Source: Pelagibacterales bacterium SAG-MED30 (GTDB taxonomy: Bacteria > Pseudomonadota > Alphaproteobacteria > Pelagibacterales > Pelagibacteraceae). From it: a stretch of 64,000 nucleotides of DNA. Shown piece after piece: positions 33,475-42,264 of the stretch. The notes under the pieces are model-generated. The model had not been told where the DNA came from. It saw only the letters and a program-made list of their open reading frames with translations, and made no database searches. The stretch's first letter is position 1, and every line of letters starts with the position of its first letter. The DNA lies in the NCBI GenBank assembly GCA_014653775.1, contig JACWEA010000002.1, positions 1-64,000 of the forward strand, given 5' to 3'. The position numbers were made by a program, and so were the translations under genes.

Positions 33475-34038
33475 GTGAGTAAAATATTTTTAATAGTCAT
33501 TTTCCTATTTTCTTTAAATAAGATTACTATTGCGAAGGATAATGAATTTTTTGTTGATGATCTCTTTTATATAGATCAAATGAATTCTCATAACAAAAAT
33601 TTTGCTTTATATTTTAAGGGTAGAGAAAAATCAATTTTAGCTAGAGGTGAAACTGAAAATTATATTAATGACTACCCAAAAGATCTTTATATTTATGATT
33701 ATAAAACTAAAATCTCATCACCATTAATTTCATATGAGTGGTTTCCATCTCATGCAAAATTTTATCTAGAAGAATATGATTTTCCAGTATTTCCAGATGA
33801 TTTTGCTTATTATCTTTTAAAAGATAATAATACTTTAGTAATGATTAGTGCAGTAAAAAGTTTAAATGCTAATTTTAAATTTGATATTATAGAAAAAAAA
33901 TTAGAATTGTATCCAACTACTGGTAAATTTGATTTTATTATATCTTCTTTTGCTAAAAATTGTGGCCATTTTAAATTTGAAGATAATTATAAGTGTAGTT
34001 TTTATAAACCACTTATATCTAGTAATTTAATTAATTAG
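33475..34038 (+). CDS. exported protein of unknown function
   Basis: I do not recognise this 187-residue protein. It begins with GTG and a signal peptide (residues 1-20, cleavage near TIAKD). The mature protein is rich in aromatic and acidic residues and predicted beta strands, with two Cys near the C-terminus (in the KNCGHF and YKCSFY segments) that could form a disulfide. It lies alone, 49 bases past the hydrolase, and overlaps the 3' end of the convergent ftsY gene by eight bases. Confidence 0.65.
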   Translation: MSKIFLIVIFLFSLNKITIAKDNEFFVDDLFYIDQMNSHNKNFALYFKGREKSILARGETENYINDYPKDLYIYDYKTKISSPLISYEWFPSHAKFYLEEYDFPVFPDDFAYYLLKDNNTLVMISAVKSLNANFKFDIIEKKLELYPTTGKFDFIISSFAKNCGHFKFEDNYKCSFYKPLISSNLIN

Positions 34039-34948
34039 TTTGAATAAAAGCCTCAGCAAATTTTTCAGCGTTAAATATTTGTAAGTCGTCTTCTTTTTCA
34101 CCTAAACCTAAAGCAATAATTGGAAGTTTGTATTTTTTTGTTAATGCTAAAAGAATACCACCTTTTGCAGTCCCATCTAATTTTGTCATGATGATACCTG
34201 TAATTGGAATAATCTTATTAAATTCTTCTACTTGATTAATAATATTTTGACCAGAAGTTGCATCTAAAACTAAAATAACATCATGCGGTGCATCAGGGTC
34301 TATCTTTTTTGTTACATTTGCAATTTTTTTATATTCTTCCATTAAATTTTTTTTATTTTGAAGTCTTCCAGCTGTATCAATTAATACTTGATCAAAATTA
34401 TTATTAATAGCTTCTTCAATAGCTTTATATGCAACTGAAGCTGGGTCAGATCCTTGTGAGGATTTAGTTATTTTAACATCTATTTTATTAGCCCAATTTT
34501 CTAATTGTTCAATAGCTGCTGCTCTAAAAGTGTCAGAGGCTGCTAACATAACTTTATTGCCATTGGTTTTTAAAATTTTACCAATTTTTCCTATACTTGT
34601 TGTTTTACCGACGCCATTAACTCCAGAAATTAAAGTTGCGTTAAGTTTTTCTTTTTTCATAAAAAAAGAACTGTTCTCTAACGGTTTCATTAAAGAGACA
34701 ATATATTCTTTTAAAATTAGATTTATCTCTGCTGTTAAGTCTTTATTAGGATCTATTTTTTTCGTTGAAATTATTTTTTTTATTTCAGAAGCAGCTTCAA
34801 TTCCAACATCGGATTGAATTAAAAATTCTTCAATTTTATTTAGATTTTCATCATCTATTTCTTTTTTTACAATTATTTCTTTAAGACCAGATGAAAATGC
34901 CAAAGCACTTTTTTGAAAACCTTTTTTAAATTTATCAAATATTCCCAT
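34031..34948 (-). CDS. ftsY: signal recognition particle receptor FtsY
   Basis: FtsY is the SRP receptor GTPase that docks ribosome-nascent chain complexes at the inner membrane. The 305-residue protein has an N domain, then the G domain with GVNGVGKT (109-116), the DTAGRLQNKK switch, TKLDGTAKGG and GLGEKEDDLQ near the C-terminus. The long acidic A domain of E. coli FtsY is absent, as in many short FtsY proteins. It overlaps dapF by one base and diverges, together with dapF, from ffh. Confidence 0.97.
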   Translation of the reverse strand: MGIFDKFKKGFQKSALAFSSGLKEIIVKKEIDDENLNKIEEFLIQSDVGIEAASEIKKIISTKKIDPNKDLTAEINLILKEYIVSLMKPLENSSFFMKKEKLNATLISGVNGVGKTTSIGKIGKILKTNGNKVMLAASDTFRAAAIEQLENWANKIDVKITKSSQGSDPASVAYKAIEEAINNNFDQVLIDTAGRLQNKKNLMEEYKKIANVTKKIDPDAPHDVILVLDATSGQNIINQVEEFNKIIPITGIIMTKLDGTAKGGILLALTKKYKLPIIALGLGEKEDDLQIFNAEKFAEAFIQTN

Positions 34949-35772
34949 TATAATTTTATTGAAATTTCCTTTATATCTGAAACAGGACCCTTCATATGAA
35001 TAGAATTTTTTTCATCTATAAAAATTGATAATTTTCCAGTTTCAAATTCTATATCTGTATTGTTATCTGTAAGTTTATTTATTTTACCAGCAAATGCCGT
35101 CGCACATGCCGCAGTTCCACATGCCTTCGTTAATCCAGCACCTCTCTCCCAGACTTTAACTTTGATTAAATTTTTATTAATAACTTTAGCAATTGTAACA
35201 TTACATCTTTCTGGAAATATTTTATGATTTTCAATTTGGGGTCCAATTTTTTCAATATTAAAATTTTTAATTTCATTTACAAAAAATACAACATGAGGGT
35301 TTCCAACATTTATAGCAGTACCGCCAGAATATTCATGGTTATTCAAATCATTAATTTTAATATTTAAGTTTTTTGTATCCAATTCTTCCGAAAGAGGAAT
35401 TTCATTCCATTTAATTTTTGCATTTCCAATTTCAGTTGTAACAAGATTATTTCCTAATATTTTAGATTTTAAATTTCCTGATAGAGTAGTTAAAATTATA
35501 TTTTTATTATCTTTTTCTTTTGAGATTAAATCTGCTACACATCTTGTGCCATTACCACATGCGCCAGACTCACCACCATCAGAGTTAAAAAATTTTAAAC
35601 TAGCATCTGATATGTTATCTTTTTCTATTAATATTAATTGATCACATCCAATAAAATTTCTATTGCAAATTTTAATTATTTGCTCTTTTGATAATTCAGT
35701 AACTTTTTGTCTATTATCAATGATTACAAAGTCATTACCTAATCCATCCATTTTAAAAGCTTTAATCTCCAT
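34948..35772 (-). CDS. dapF: diaminopimelate epimerase
   Basis: DapF converts LL- to meso-diaminopimelate for lysine and peptidoglycan synthesis. The 274-residue protein shows both catalytic Cys: C72 in GACGNGTRC and C218 in KACGTAACA, with NPHVVFFV between. It heads the dapF-ftsY unit and starts 161 bases from ffh on the other strand, across a spacer with strong potential RNA structure. Confidence 0.97.
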   Translation of the reverse strand: MEIKAFKMDGLGNDFVIIDNRQKVTELSKEQIIKICNRNFIGCDQLILIEKDNISDASLKFFNSDGGESGACGNGTRCVADLISKEKDNKNIILTTLSGNLKSKILGNNLVTTEIGNAKIKWNEIPLSEELDTKNLNIKINDLNNHEYSGGTAINVGNPHVVFFVNEIKNFNIEKIGPQIENHKIFPERCNVTIAKVINKNLIKVKVWERGAGLTKACGTAACATAFAGKINKLTDNNTDIEFETGKLSIFIDEKNSIHMKGPVSDIKEISIKL

Positions 35773-35821
35773 ATATAGTTATTTAACTTATTTATTGACT
35801 TTTTGAACCTCTATTATAGTT

Positions 35822-35930
35822 TGTGGCGGTTTCCGCAAAAACTTTAAATTTGCGGTGTCTTTGGAAACAAAGAGATCGACACTAGTCAGCGAGGGTTCGC
35901 CCACTAGTGAGATTACTGCTGTGTGTAATA
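35822..35930 (+). promoter_or_regulatory. candidate structured 5' leader of ffh with four hairpins
   Basis: Read on the plus strand, the spacer before ffh contains: GCGG/CCGC (35826-35836) competing with the longer CCGCAAA/TTTGCGG (35833-35855); TCTTTG-GAAA-CAAAGA (35858-35873), a GNRA-type tetraloop; CACTAGT...GGG-TTCG-CCC-ACTAGTG (35880-35909), a UUCG-type tetraloop with a six-base bulge; and ATTAC/GTAAT (35912-35929), ending four bases before the ATG. Two stable tetraloops and mutually exclusive stems suggest a regulatory leader or a small RNA. It lacks the conserved core of SRP RNA. A TTGACT (35795) and TATAGT (35815) lie just upstream, though their spacing is short. Strand is inferred. 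Confidence 0.6.
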
Positions 35931-35933
35931 AAT

Positions 35934-37292
35934 ATGTTTGAAAATTTAACAAATAAATTCGAAGAAATTTTTTCTTCTTTAAAAAAAGCTCCTTCACTTG
36001 ATGAAAATCAAGTTGATGAAGGATTAAGGGGAATTAGACAGGCCTTACTTGAAGCAGATGTTTCACTAGATGTAGCTAAAGAATTTATTGAAAAAGTTAA
36101 GCCAAAAGCATTAGGACAAGAAATAATTAGATCAACATCACCTGGAGATATGGTGGTTAAGATCGTTTATGATGAATTAGTCAGTTTACTAGGTGAAAAA
36201 AATAATGATGTAAATCTTAATGCAGTCCCACCAGTGCCAATGATGTTAGTCGGATTACAAGGTTCTGGTAAAACAACTACAACTGCTAAACTTGCAAGGT
36301 ATTTAGAAAATACAAAAAAGAAGAAAGTCATGATGGTTAGTTTAGATATTTATAGGCCAGCCGCTCAAGAACAGTTAAAATCTTTAGGTGAACAAAATAA
36401 TATTTTAACTCTTCCTATTATTGAAGGTCAACAACCAGCTGATATTTGTCAAAGAGCTATTAGTGCAGCCAATTTAAATGGTGCTGACATTATATTATTT
36501 GATACTGCTGGTAGGACGCAGATAGATTTACAAATGATGAGTGAAATTAAACAAATTGAAAATACAATCAATCCAGCAGAGACATTTTTGGTTGCAGATT
36601 CACTTACAGGACAAGTAGCTGCATCTGTTGCAAAAGAATTTAAAAATACAGTAAATCTCTCAGGAATAATTTTAACTCGAGCAGATGGTGATGCTAGAGG
36701 TGGGGCAGCTGTTAGTATGAAAAGTATTACTCAAGTACCAATTAAATTTTTAGGAGTAGGTGAAAAAATTGAAAACCTTGAAGTGTTTCATCCAGATAGA
36801 ATTGCAAATAGAATTTTGGGAATGGGAGACATTGTATCTCTTGTAGAAAAAGCTGCACAAGATTTAGGCGAAGAAAATATAAAGAAGGCTGAAGAAAATT
36901 TAAAAAAAGGACAATTTTCAATGCAAGATTATTTAACCCAATTAAGACAAATGAAAAAAATGGGTGGAATAGAGGGAGTAATGTCTTTTTTGCCAGGTGT
37001 ATCTAAAGTTAAGTCACAAATGGATGCAGCAGGTATTGATGAAAGTGTTATTACAAAAAATGAAGCAATAATTTTGTCTATGACAAAAAAAGAAAGAGAG
37101 AACCCAAAAATAATTGATGGTTCTAGAAAAAAAAGAATTGCTAATGGCTCTGGTACAGATCCAGCCACTATCAATAAATTGCTAAAGCAATTTAAAATGA
37201 TGTCTGAAATGATGAAAAAGATGTCAAAAGGAAATCTGAAAGGTATGACTGATAAAGGAATACCACCAGAGCTATTTAATCAATTAAAATAA
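35934..37292 (+). CDS. ffh: signal recognition particle protein Ffh
   Basis: Ffh binds SRP RNA and signal sequences and, with FtsY, targets membrane proteins. From the ATG at 35934 it has 452 residues: N domain, G domain with GLQGSGKT (107-114), DTAGRTQIDLQMM and TRADGDARGG, and a Met-rich M domain with MGGIEGVMSFLPG, RKKRIANGSG and a KMMSEMMKKM run. An upstream GTG at 35907 would begin inside the leader hairpin and is rejected. It leads the ffh-rpsP-trmD-rplS run. Confidence 0.98.
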   Translation: MFENLTNKFEEIFSSLKKAPSLDENQVDEGLRGIRQALLEADVSLDVAKEFIEKVKPKALGQEIIRSTSPGDMVVKIVYDELVSLLGEKNNDVNLNAVPPVPMMLVGLQGSGKTTTTAKLARYLENTKKKKVMMVSLDIYRPAAQEQLKSLGEQNNILTLPIIEGQQPADICQRAISAANLNGADIILFDTAGRTQIDLQMMSEIKQIENTINPAETFLVADSLTGQVAASVAKEFKNTVNLSGIILTRADGDARGGAAVSMKSITQVPIKFLGVGEKIENLEVFHPDRIANRILGMGDIVSLVEKAAQDLGEENIKKAEENLKKGQFSMQDYLTQLRQMKKMGGIEGVMSFLPGVSKVKSQMDAAGIDESVITKNEAIILSMTKKERENPKIIDGSRKKRIANGSGTDPATINKLLKQFKMMSEMMKKMSKGNLKGMTDKGIPPELFNQLK

Positions 37293-37304
37293 AAAGGAGA
37301 AAAA

Positions 37305-37850
37305 ATGTTGAAGTTAAGACTATCAAGAGGAGGAACTAAAAAAAGACCTGTTTATAAAGTAGTTGTTGCAGACAGCAGGTTTGCAAGAGATGGTAGATTT
37401 ATTGAAAAAGTAGGTTTTTTAAATCCTCTTTTACCAAAAGATAAAAAAGAAAGAGTTGGTTTAGAAGCTGAAAGAATTAAATATTGGCTTGGTCAAGGTG
37501 CTCAACCAACCACAAGAGTTGCAAGAATTTTAGGTGAAAATGAATTAATGCCTATGCCTGCTAATGGAAATAATCCTCAAAAAGCCATATCTAAAAAGGA
37601 TAGAAAAAAAGAAGAAGCTCCTAAAGCAGAAGCTAAAAAGGAAGAAGCTCCTAAAGCAGAAGCTAAAAAGGAAGAAGCTCCTAAAGCAGAAGCTAAAAAA
37701 GAAGAAGCTCCTAAAGCAGAAGCTAAAAAAGAAGAAGCTCCTAAAGCAGAAGCTAAAAAAGAAGAAGCTCCTAAAGCAGAAGCTAAAAAAGAAGAAGCTC
37801 CTAAAGCAGAAGCTAAAAAGGAAGAAGCTCCTAAAAAAGAAAAAAAATAA
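37305..37850 (+). CDS. rpsP: 30S ribosomal protein S16 with a long repeat tail
   Basis: The first approximately 85 residues are a normal S16 ([31 protein letters not shown]). The remainder to residue 181 is an Ala/Glu/Lys/Pro tail made of seven copies plus one partial copy of a ten-residue unit, [10 protein letters not shown], from residue 103. S16 is typically 80-90 residues; Ala/Glu-rich tails are known in other alphaproteobacteria. A similar unit occurs at the end of L19, two genes downstream. It follows ffh by twelve bases with a good ribosome binding site. Confidence 0.97.
   Translation: MLKLRLSRGGTKKRPVYKVVVADSRFARDGRFIEKVGFLNPLLPKDKKERVGLEAERIKYWLGQGAQPTTRVARILGENELMPMPANGNNPQKAISKKDRKKEEAPKAEAKKEEAPKAEAKKEEAPKAEAKKEEAPKAEAKKEEAPKAEAKKEEAPKAEAKKEEAPKAEAKKEEAPKKEKK
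37611..37850 (+). repeat. 30-bp tandem repeat encoding the S16 tail, 7 full copies plus one partial
   Basis: The unit begins GAAGAAGCTCCTAAAGCAGA and is 30 bases long, starting at 37611. Copies 1, 2 and 7 end AAAAAG and copies 3-6 end AAAAAA; otherwise the seven full copies are identical. Such uniformity suggests recent slippage or homogenisation, so copy number probably varies between strains. Being a multiple of three, changes keep the S16 frame. Confidence 0.97.
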
Positions 37851-37864
37851 CCTAAAGTTTATTT

Positions 37865-38551
37865 ATGTTTCAGGCTCAAATATTTACTCTTTATCCAGAA
37901 ATTTTTCCAGGACCTTTAGCTAAGGGTCTTTATGGAAAGGCTTTGAAAAATAAATTGTGGAACTTAAATGTAATCAATATTAGAGATGCAGCTACTGATA
38001 AACATAAAACTGTAGATGATACTCCTTATGGTGGAGGTACAGGAATGTTGCTCAAAGCAGATGTTTTGGCTAACTCAATTGATAAGAATGTTAAAAAAGG
38101 AGATAAAATTTTTTATCTTTCTCCAAAAGGTAAAAAATTTGATCAGAAATTAGCACAAGATATATCAAAAAAAAAATCTATATCTTTAATATGTGGCCAT
38201 TTCGAAGGAGTGGATGAAAGAGTTTTGACTACAAGAAATATCGAAGAAATAAGTATAGGAGATTATGTTTTATCTGGAGGTGAGACCGCTGCATTAGTAG
38301 TGTTAGATAGCATACTAAGACTTTTACCTGGAGTTTTGGGAAATAATAAATCTTCTATTGAAGAAACGTTTGAAAATAGTCTATTAGAGTATCCTCAATA
38401 CACAAAACCTCAAATATGGGAGAAAAAAACAGTGCCTGAAGTATTATTATCTGGCGATCATAGTAAAATTAAAGACTGGCGTTTATCTCAATCTGAGGCT
38501 ATAACACGCGACCGAAGACCAGATTTATGGCAAAAATATAAGAAAGACTAA
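37865..38551 (+). CDS. trmD: tRNA (guanine-N1)-methyltransferase TrmD
   Basis: TrmD methylates G37 of tRNAs with a G at position 36, preventing frameshifts. The 228-residue protein has the knotted SPOUT fold markers [13 protein letters not shown] and [15 protein letters not shown], with [12 protein letters not shown] near residue 55. It starts 14 bases after rpsP; the usual rimM gene between rpsP and trmD is missing. rplS follows after 16 bases. Confidence 0.97.
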   Translation: MFQAQIFTLYPEIFPGPLAKGLYGKALKNKLWNLNVINIRDAATDKHKTVDDTPYGGGTGMLLKADVLANSIDKNVKKGDKIFYLSPKGKKFDQKLAQDISKKKSISLICGHFEGVDERVLTTRNIEEISIGDYVLSGGETAALVVLDSILRLLPGVLGNNKSSIEETFENSLLEYPQYTKPQIWEKKTVPEVLLSGDHSKIKDWRLSQSEAITRDRRPDLWQKYKKD

Positions 38552-38567
38552 ATTGTTAAATATTAAA

Positions 38568-39116
38568 ATGAAAACTATAGAAGAAATAAACAAGCATAAC
38601 GTTAAAAAAATTCTTTCTGAAAAAAAAATCCCTGATTTTTTCCCTGGAGATGTGGTTAAGGTTGGAGTTAGAATTACCGAAGGTAAAAAAGAGAGAATTC
38701 AATATTTTGAAGGAGTTTGCATTGCTAAAAAAAGTAGAGATATAAACTCTTCTTTTACAGTTAGAAAAATTTCATTTGGAGAAGGTGTCGAAAGAACTTT
38801 TCCACTATATGGTTCTTTAATAGATTCAATTAAGGTTATAAGATCTGGACAAGTAAGAAGGGCTAAGCTTTATTATTTAAGGGACAGAACTGGTAAATCA
38901 GCAAGAATTGCTGAAAAAATTAGAAAAAAAATTGGAATAGACATTGATGCAAAACCAGAGGCTATAACTGAGGAGAATGTAATAACTTCTGTAGAAGCTC
39001 CTAAAACAGAAGCTAAAAAAGAAGAAGCTCCTAAAGTAGAAGCTAAAAAGGAAGAAGCTCCTAAAGTAGAAGCTGAGACAAAAACAAAACTTGAAAATAC
39101 ACCAGAAAAAAAATAA
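38568..39116 (+). CDS. rplS: 50S ribosomal protein L19 with a repeat tail
   Basis: From the ATG at 38568 the protein has 182 residues. The first approximately 120 are a standard L19 ([56 protein letters not shown]). The C-terminal approximately 45 residues are an extension with about two and a half copies of a unit, [10 protein letters not shown], nearly identical to the S16 tail. L19 sits at the 30S-50S interface. A TTG at 38553 could add five residues but is less likely. leuC follows after eleven bases. Confidence 0.97.
   Translation: MKTIEEINKHNVKKILSEKKIPDFFPGDVVKVGVRITEGKKERIQYFEGVCIAKKSRDINSSFTVRKISFGEGVERTFPLYGSLIDSIKVIRSGQVRRAKLYYLRDRTGKSARIAEKIRKKIGIDIDAKPEAITEENVITSVEAPKTEAKKEEAPKVEAKKEEAPKVEAETKTKLENTPEKK
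38991..39075 (+). repeat. 30-bp repeats in rplS matching the rpsP repeat
   Basis: About two and a half copies of a 30-base unit are present. The copy at 39021-39050 differs from the rpsP unit at 37641-37670 by a single base (GTA for GCA). This 29/30 match between tails of two different ribosomal genes, about 1.4 kb apart, points to recombination or copying between them. Confidence 0.95.
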
Positions 39117-39127
39117 TTTTTTTTTCA

Positions 39128-40531
39128 ATGCCCAATACTCTTTACGATAAAATTTGGAATGATCACTTAGTGGACCAACAAGATGATGGTACAGCTTTAT
39201 TATTTGTTGATAGACATTTAGTACATGAAGTAACAAGCCCCCAAGCTTTTGAAGGACTTAGAAACTCTAATCGCAAAGTCAGACATCCAAACTTGACCCT
39301 AGCAGTCGCAGATCATAATGTTCCTACAACTGATAGATCAAAAGGTATTTCAGATAAAGAGTCTAAAATTCAAGTTGATACTTTAGATTCTAATTGTAAA
39401 AAATTTGGTATTCAGTTATTTGGAATGAATGATAAAAGACAAGGAATTGTACATATCATAGGACCTGAACAAGGTTTTACTCAACCTGGTACAGTTATTG
39501 TTTGTGGAGATAGTCACACAGCAACACATGGTGCATTTGGTGCTTTAGCATTTGGAATCGGAACTTCAGAAGTTGAGCATGTTTTAGCGACCCAAACATT
39601 AGTTCAAAAAAAAGCAAACAATTTTAGAATAAATGTAGATGGTAAGCTTCCACTTGGTGTTACTTCAAAGGATGTAATTCTTCAAATAATAGGAAAAATT
39701 GGAACTGCAGGAGGAACAGGTTGTGTAATAGAGTATGCTGGTGATTTAATTAAATCTTTAAGTGTAGAAAATAGAATGACAATTTGCAACATGACTATTG
39801 AAGGAGGTGCTAGAGCAGGATTAATAGCTCCTGACGAAAAAATATTTAAATATTTAGAAGGAAAACCTATGTCTCCTAAAGGAAAAGATTGGGAAAAAGC
39901 TTTAGAATATTGGAAAAATTTAAAAACAGATGATGGAGCTAATTTTGACAAAGAAATAAATTTAAAAGCCGATGAAATTTTACCTATGATAACTTGGGGA
40001 ACATCTCCTCAAGATGTAATTACAATTGAAGAAAAAGTTCCTAATCCACAAAATGAAAAAGATGAAGACAAAAAAAATTCCTTAGAAAGAGCATTGAATT
40101 ATATGGGTTTAAAGCCAGACATGGCTGCTAAAGATATTAAAATAGATAAAGTTTTTATTGGAAGTTGTACTAATGGAAGAATAGAGGATTTAAGAGAGGC
40201 AGCAAAAATTTTAAAAGATAAAAAAATAGCTTCCCATGTTCAAGCAATGGTTGTTCCTGGATCTGGATTAGTTAAAGAACAAGCAGAACAAGAAGGATTA
40301 GATAAAATTTTTGTTAATTCGGGCTTTGAATGGAGAGAACCTGGCTGTTCAATGTGTTTAGCCATGAATGCTGATAAATTAAAACCAGAAGAAAGATGTG
40401 CTTCTACATCAAATAGAAATTTTGAAGGTAGACAAGGTAGAGGTGGAAGAACTCACCTGGTAAGCCCTGGAATGGCTGCTGCTGCAGCTATATCAGGAAA
40501 CCTTGATGATGTTAGAAAGTATCAGAATTAA
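39128..40531 (+). CDS. leuC: 3-isopropylmalate dehydratase large subunit
   Basis: LeuC with LeuD isomerises 2-isopropylmalate to 3-isopropylmalate in leucine synthesis through a [4Fe-4S] cluster. The 467-residue protein has the aconitase-family signatures [32 protein letters not shown] (first cluster Cys) and [13 protein letters not shown] (the other two), and [18 protein letters not shown]. leuD starts two bases after its stop, so they are co-translated. Confidence 0.98.
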   Translation: MPNTLYDKIWNDHLVDQQDDGTALLFVDRHLVHEVTSPQAFEGLRNSNRKVRHPNLTLAVADHNVPTTDRSKGISDKESKIQVDTLDSNCKKFGIQLFGMNDKRQGIVHIIGPEQGFTQPGTVIVCGDSHTATHGAFGALAFGIGTSEVEHVLATQTLVQKKANNFRINVDGKLPLGVTSKDVILQIIGKIGTAGGTGCVIEYAGDLIKSLSVENRMTICNMTIEGGARAGLIAPDEKIFKYLEGKPMSPKGKDWEKALEYWKNLKTDDGANFDKEINLKADEILPMITWGTSPQDVITIEEKVPNPQNEKDEDKKNSLERALNYMGLKPDMAAKDIKIDKVFIGSCTNGRIEDLREAAKILKDKKIASHVQAMVVPGSGLVKEQAEQEGLDKIFVNSGFEWREPGCSMCLAMNADKLKPEERCASTSNRNFEGRQGRGGRTHLVSPGMAAAAAISGNLDDVRKYQN

Positions 40532-40532
40532 T

Positions 40533-41138
40533 ATGCAAAAATTTAGCTCATTAAAAAGTATTCCAGTATATTTACCCTTAGTAAATATAGATACAGACAT
40601 GATTATTCCTAAACAATTTTTAAAGACTATAAAAAGAACAGGACTTGGCAAAAACTTATTTTTTGAAATGAGATATGATGATCAAGGTAAAGAAATAAAT
40701 GATTTTATTTTAAATCAAAATCCATTTAATAATTCTAAAATTTTGATAACTGGAAAGAATTTTGGGTGTGGTTCTTCAAGAGAACATGCTCCTTGGGCAT
40801 TGTTAGATTTTGGTATTACTTGCATAATTAGTTCGAGTTTTGCAGATATTTTTTATAACAATTGTTTTAAAAATGGAATATTGCCCATTATACTTGATTA
40901 TGAAAAGATTAAAGAGTTATCAGAATATGCCAATAGAAAAGAGGAAATTTCGGTAGATCTTAAAGAAGAAAAAATTGTTTATGGAAATAATGAAATTAAA
41001 TTTGAAATAGATCCATTTAAGAAAAAATGCTTATTAGAAGGATTGGATGATATAGCACTATCATTAAAGAAATTAGATAAAATTGAAAATTTTGAAAAAG
41101 ATTTAAGAAACAAAAAATCTTGGATTTTTAATGATTAA
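40533..41138 (+). CDS. leuD: 3-isopropylmalate dehydratase small subunit
   Basis: The swivel subunit of isopropylmalate isomerase, 201 residues from the ATG at 40533. Visible markers are [31 protein letters not shown] and [18 protein letters not shown]. An in-frame upstream TTG at 40503 would lie inside leuC and is not needed. It overlaps leuB by eight bases. Confidence 0.97.
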   Translation: MQKFSSLKSIPVYLPLVNIDTDMIIPKQFLKTIKRTGLGKNLFFEMRYDDQGKEINDFILNQNPFNNSKILITGKNFGCGSSREHAPWALLDFGITCIISSSFADIFYNNCFKNGILPIILDYEKIKELSEYANRKEEISVDLKEEKIVYGNNEIKFEIDPFKKKCLLEGLDDIALSLKKLDKIENFEKDLRNKKSWIFND

Positions 41139-42237
41139 AGTAAAAAAAAGAAAAATATTATTGTTACCTGGAGATGGAATAGGTCCAGAAGTTATTGAGG
41201 AAGTAAAAAAGATAATTAATTGGCTCAATAATAAAAAATCTCTAGACTTTGAAATTGATGAGGATCTTGCTGGAGGATGTTCCTACGATAAATATGGAAC
41301 ACCAATAACTGATGAAGTATTTTATAAAGCATTAGAAAGTGCTGTTGTTATGCTTGGTGCTGTAGGTGGTCCGAAATGGGATAAAGTAGAGTTTTCAAAA
41401 AAACCTGAAAGAGCGTTATTAAAACTTAGAAAAGAATTAAAGCTATTTGCAAATTTAAGACCAGCAATATGTTTTAAGCAATTAGTAGATGCATCAACTT
41501 TAAAACCAGAAATTGTTTCTGGCCTAGATATTATGATTGTTAGAGAATTAACAGGTGGAATATATTTTGGTGAACCACGAGGAATTAAACCTATAGAAAA
41601 TGGTGAAAGGAAAGGAATTAATACTCACACTTACACGAGTAACGAGATAATTAGAGTTGCTAAAATTGCATTTGATTTAGCAAAAAAAAGATCAAATAAA
41701 GTTACATCTTGTGAAAAGTCAAATGTAATGGAAGCTGGACAGCTCTGGAAAGAGGAGGTTCAGGCTTTACATGATAAAGAATATAAAGAAGTAGAATTGA
41801 GTCACATGCTTGCAGATAATTGTGCTATGCAGTTATTAAGAAATCCTAAACAATTTGATGTAATCGTAACAGATAACTTATTTGGAGATATGTTATCTGA
41901 TCAAGCATCAATGCTCACAGGATCTTTAGGTTTATTGCCCTCAGCATCTTTAGGTGCAAAAAATAAAGATGGTGAAATGAGAGCCATGTATGAGCCTATT
42001 CATGGTTCAGCCCCAGATATTGCTGGCAAAGGAATAGCAAATCCTATTGCCTCTATATTGAGTTTTGCTATGGCTTTAAAATATTCTTTAGAGCTAGATA
42101 AAGAGGCAGAAGCCTTAGAAAAAGCAGTGCAAGACGTACTAAATGATGGCTTAAGAACAAAAGATATTCTATCAAATGGAATGAAAGAAGTTTCAACTTC
42201 TCAAATGGGTGATGCAATAATTTCAAAATTGCAATAA
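41131..42237 (+). CDS. leuB: 3-isopropylmalate dehydrogenase
   Basis: LeuB oxidatively decarboxylates 3-isopropylmalate with NAD. The 368-residue protein has [15 protein letters not shown] at the N-terminus, the substrate segment [32 protein letters not shown], a [16 protein letters not shown] metal-binding segment and [18 protein letters not shown]. It completes leuCDB; no leuA is in the window. Confidence 0.97.
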   Translation: MIKVKKRKILLLPGDGIGPEVIEEVKKIINWLNNKKSLDFEIDEDLAGGCSYDKYGTPITDEVFYKALESAVVMLGAVGGPKWDKVEFSKKPERALLKLRKELKLFANLRPAICFKQLVDASTLKPEIVSGLDIMIVRELTGGIYFGEPRGIKPIENGERKGINTHTYTSNEIIRVAKIAFDLAKKRSNKVTSCEKSNVMEAGQLWKEEVQALHDKEYKEVELSHMLADNCAMQLLRNPKQFDVIVTDNLFGDMLSDQASMLTGSLGLLPSASLGAKNKDGEMRAMYEPIHGSAPDIAGKGIANPIASILSFAMALKYSLELDKEAEALEKAVQDVLNDGLRTKDILSNGMKEVSTSQMGDAIISKLQ

Positions 42238-42264
42238 TCTATTAATTATCCTAAACTATTTTTT

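Noticed and set aside
35880..35909. tRNA-like T-arm (GGGTTCGCCC) upstream of ffh
   Set aside because: The loop is a four-base TTCG closed by three G-C pairs, not a seven-base T-loop, and no acceptor or anticodon stems can be drawn around it.
35822..35930. 4.5S SRP RNA gene next to ffh
   Set aside because: The conserved domain IV core (GGAAGG/AGCAGC type) is absent on both strands; the hairpins are of a different kind.
35907..35933. GTG start for ffh nine codons upstream
   Set aside because: It lies within the last two hairpins and adds residues unlike an Ffh N-terminus; the ATG at 35934 gives MFENLTNKF.
37611..37850. CRISPR-like array of regularly spaced repeats
   Set aside because: The units are directly adjacent with no spacers, are in frame, and encode the tail of S16.
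37564..37923. A long Lys/Leu-rich reading frame overlapping rpsP and the start of trmD
   Set aside because: It is the second frame of the 30-base repeat; a repeat length divisible by three keeps all frames open. The S16 frame is clearly the real one.
38898..39236. Antisense reading frame with Phe/Tyr-rich repeats across rplS and leuC
   Set aside because: It mirrors the Lys/Glu-rich repeat on the plus strand and crosses two well-supported genes.
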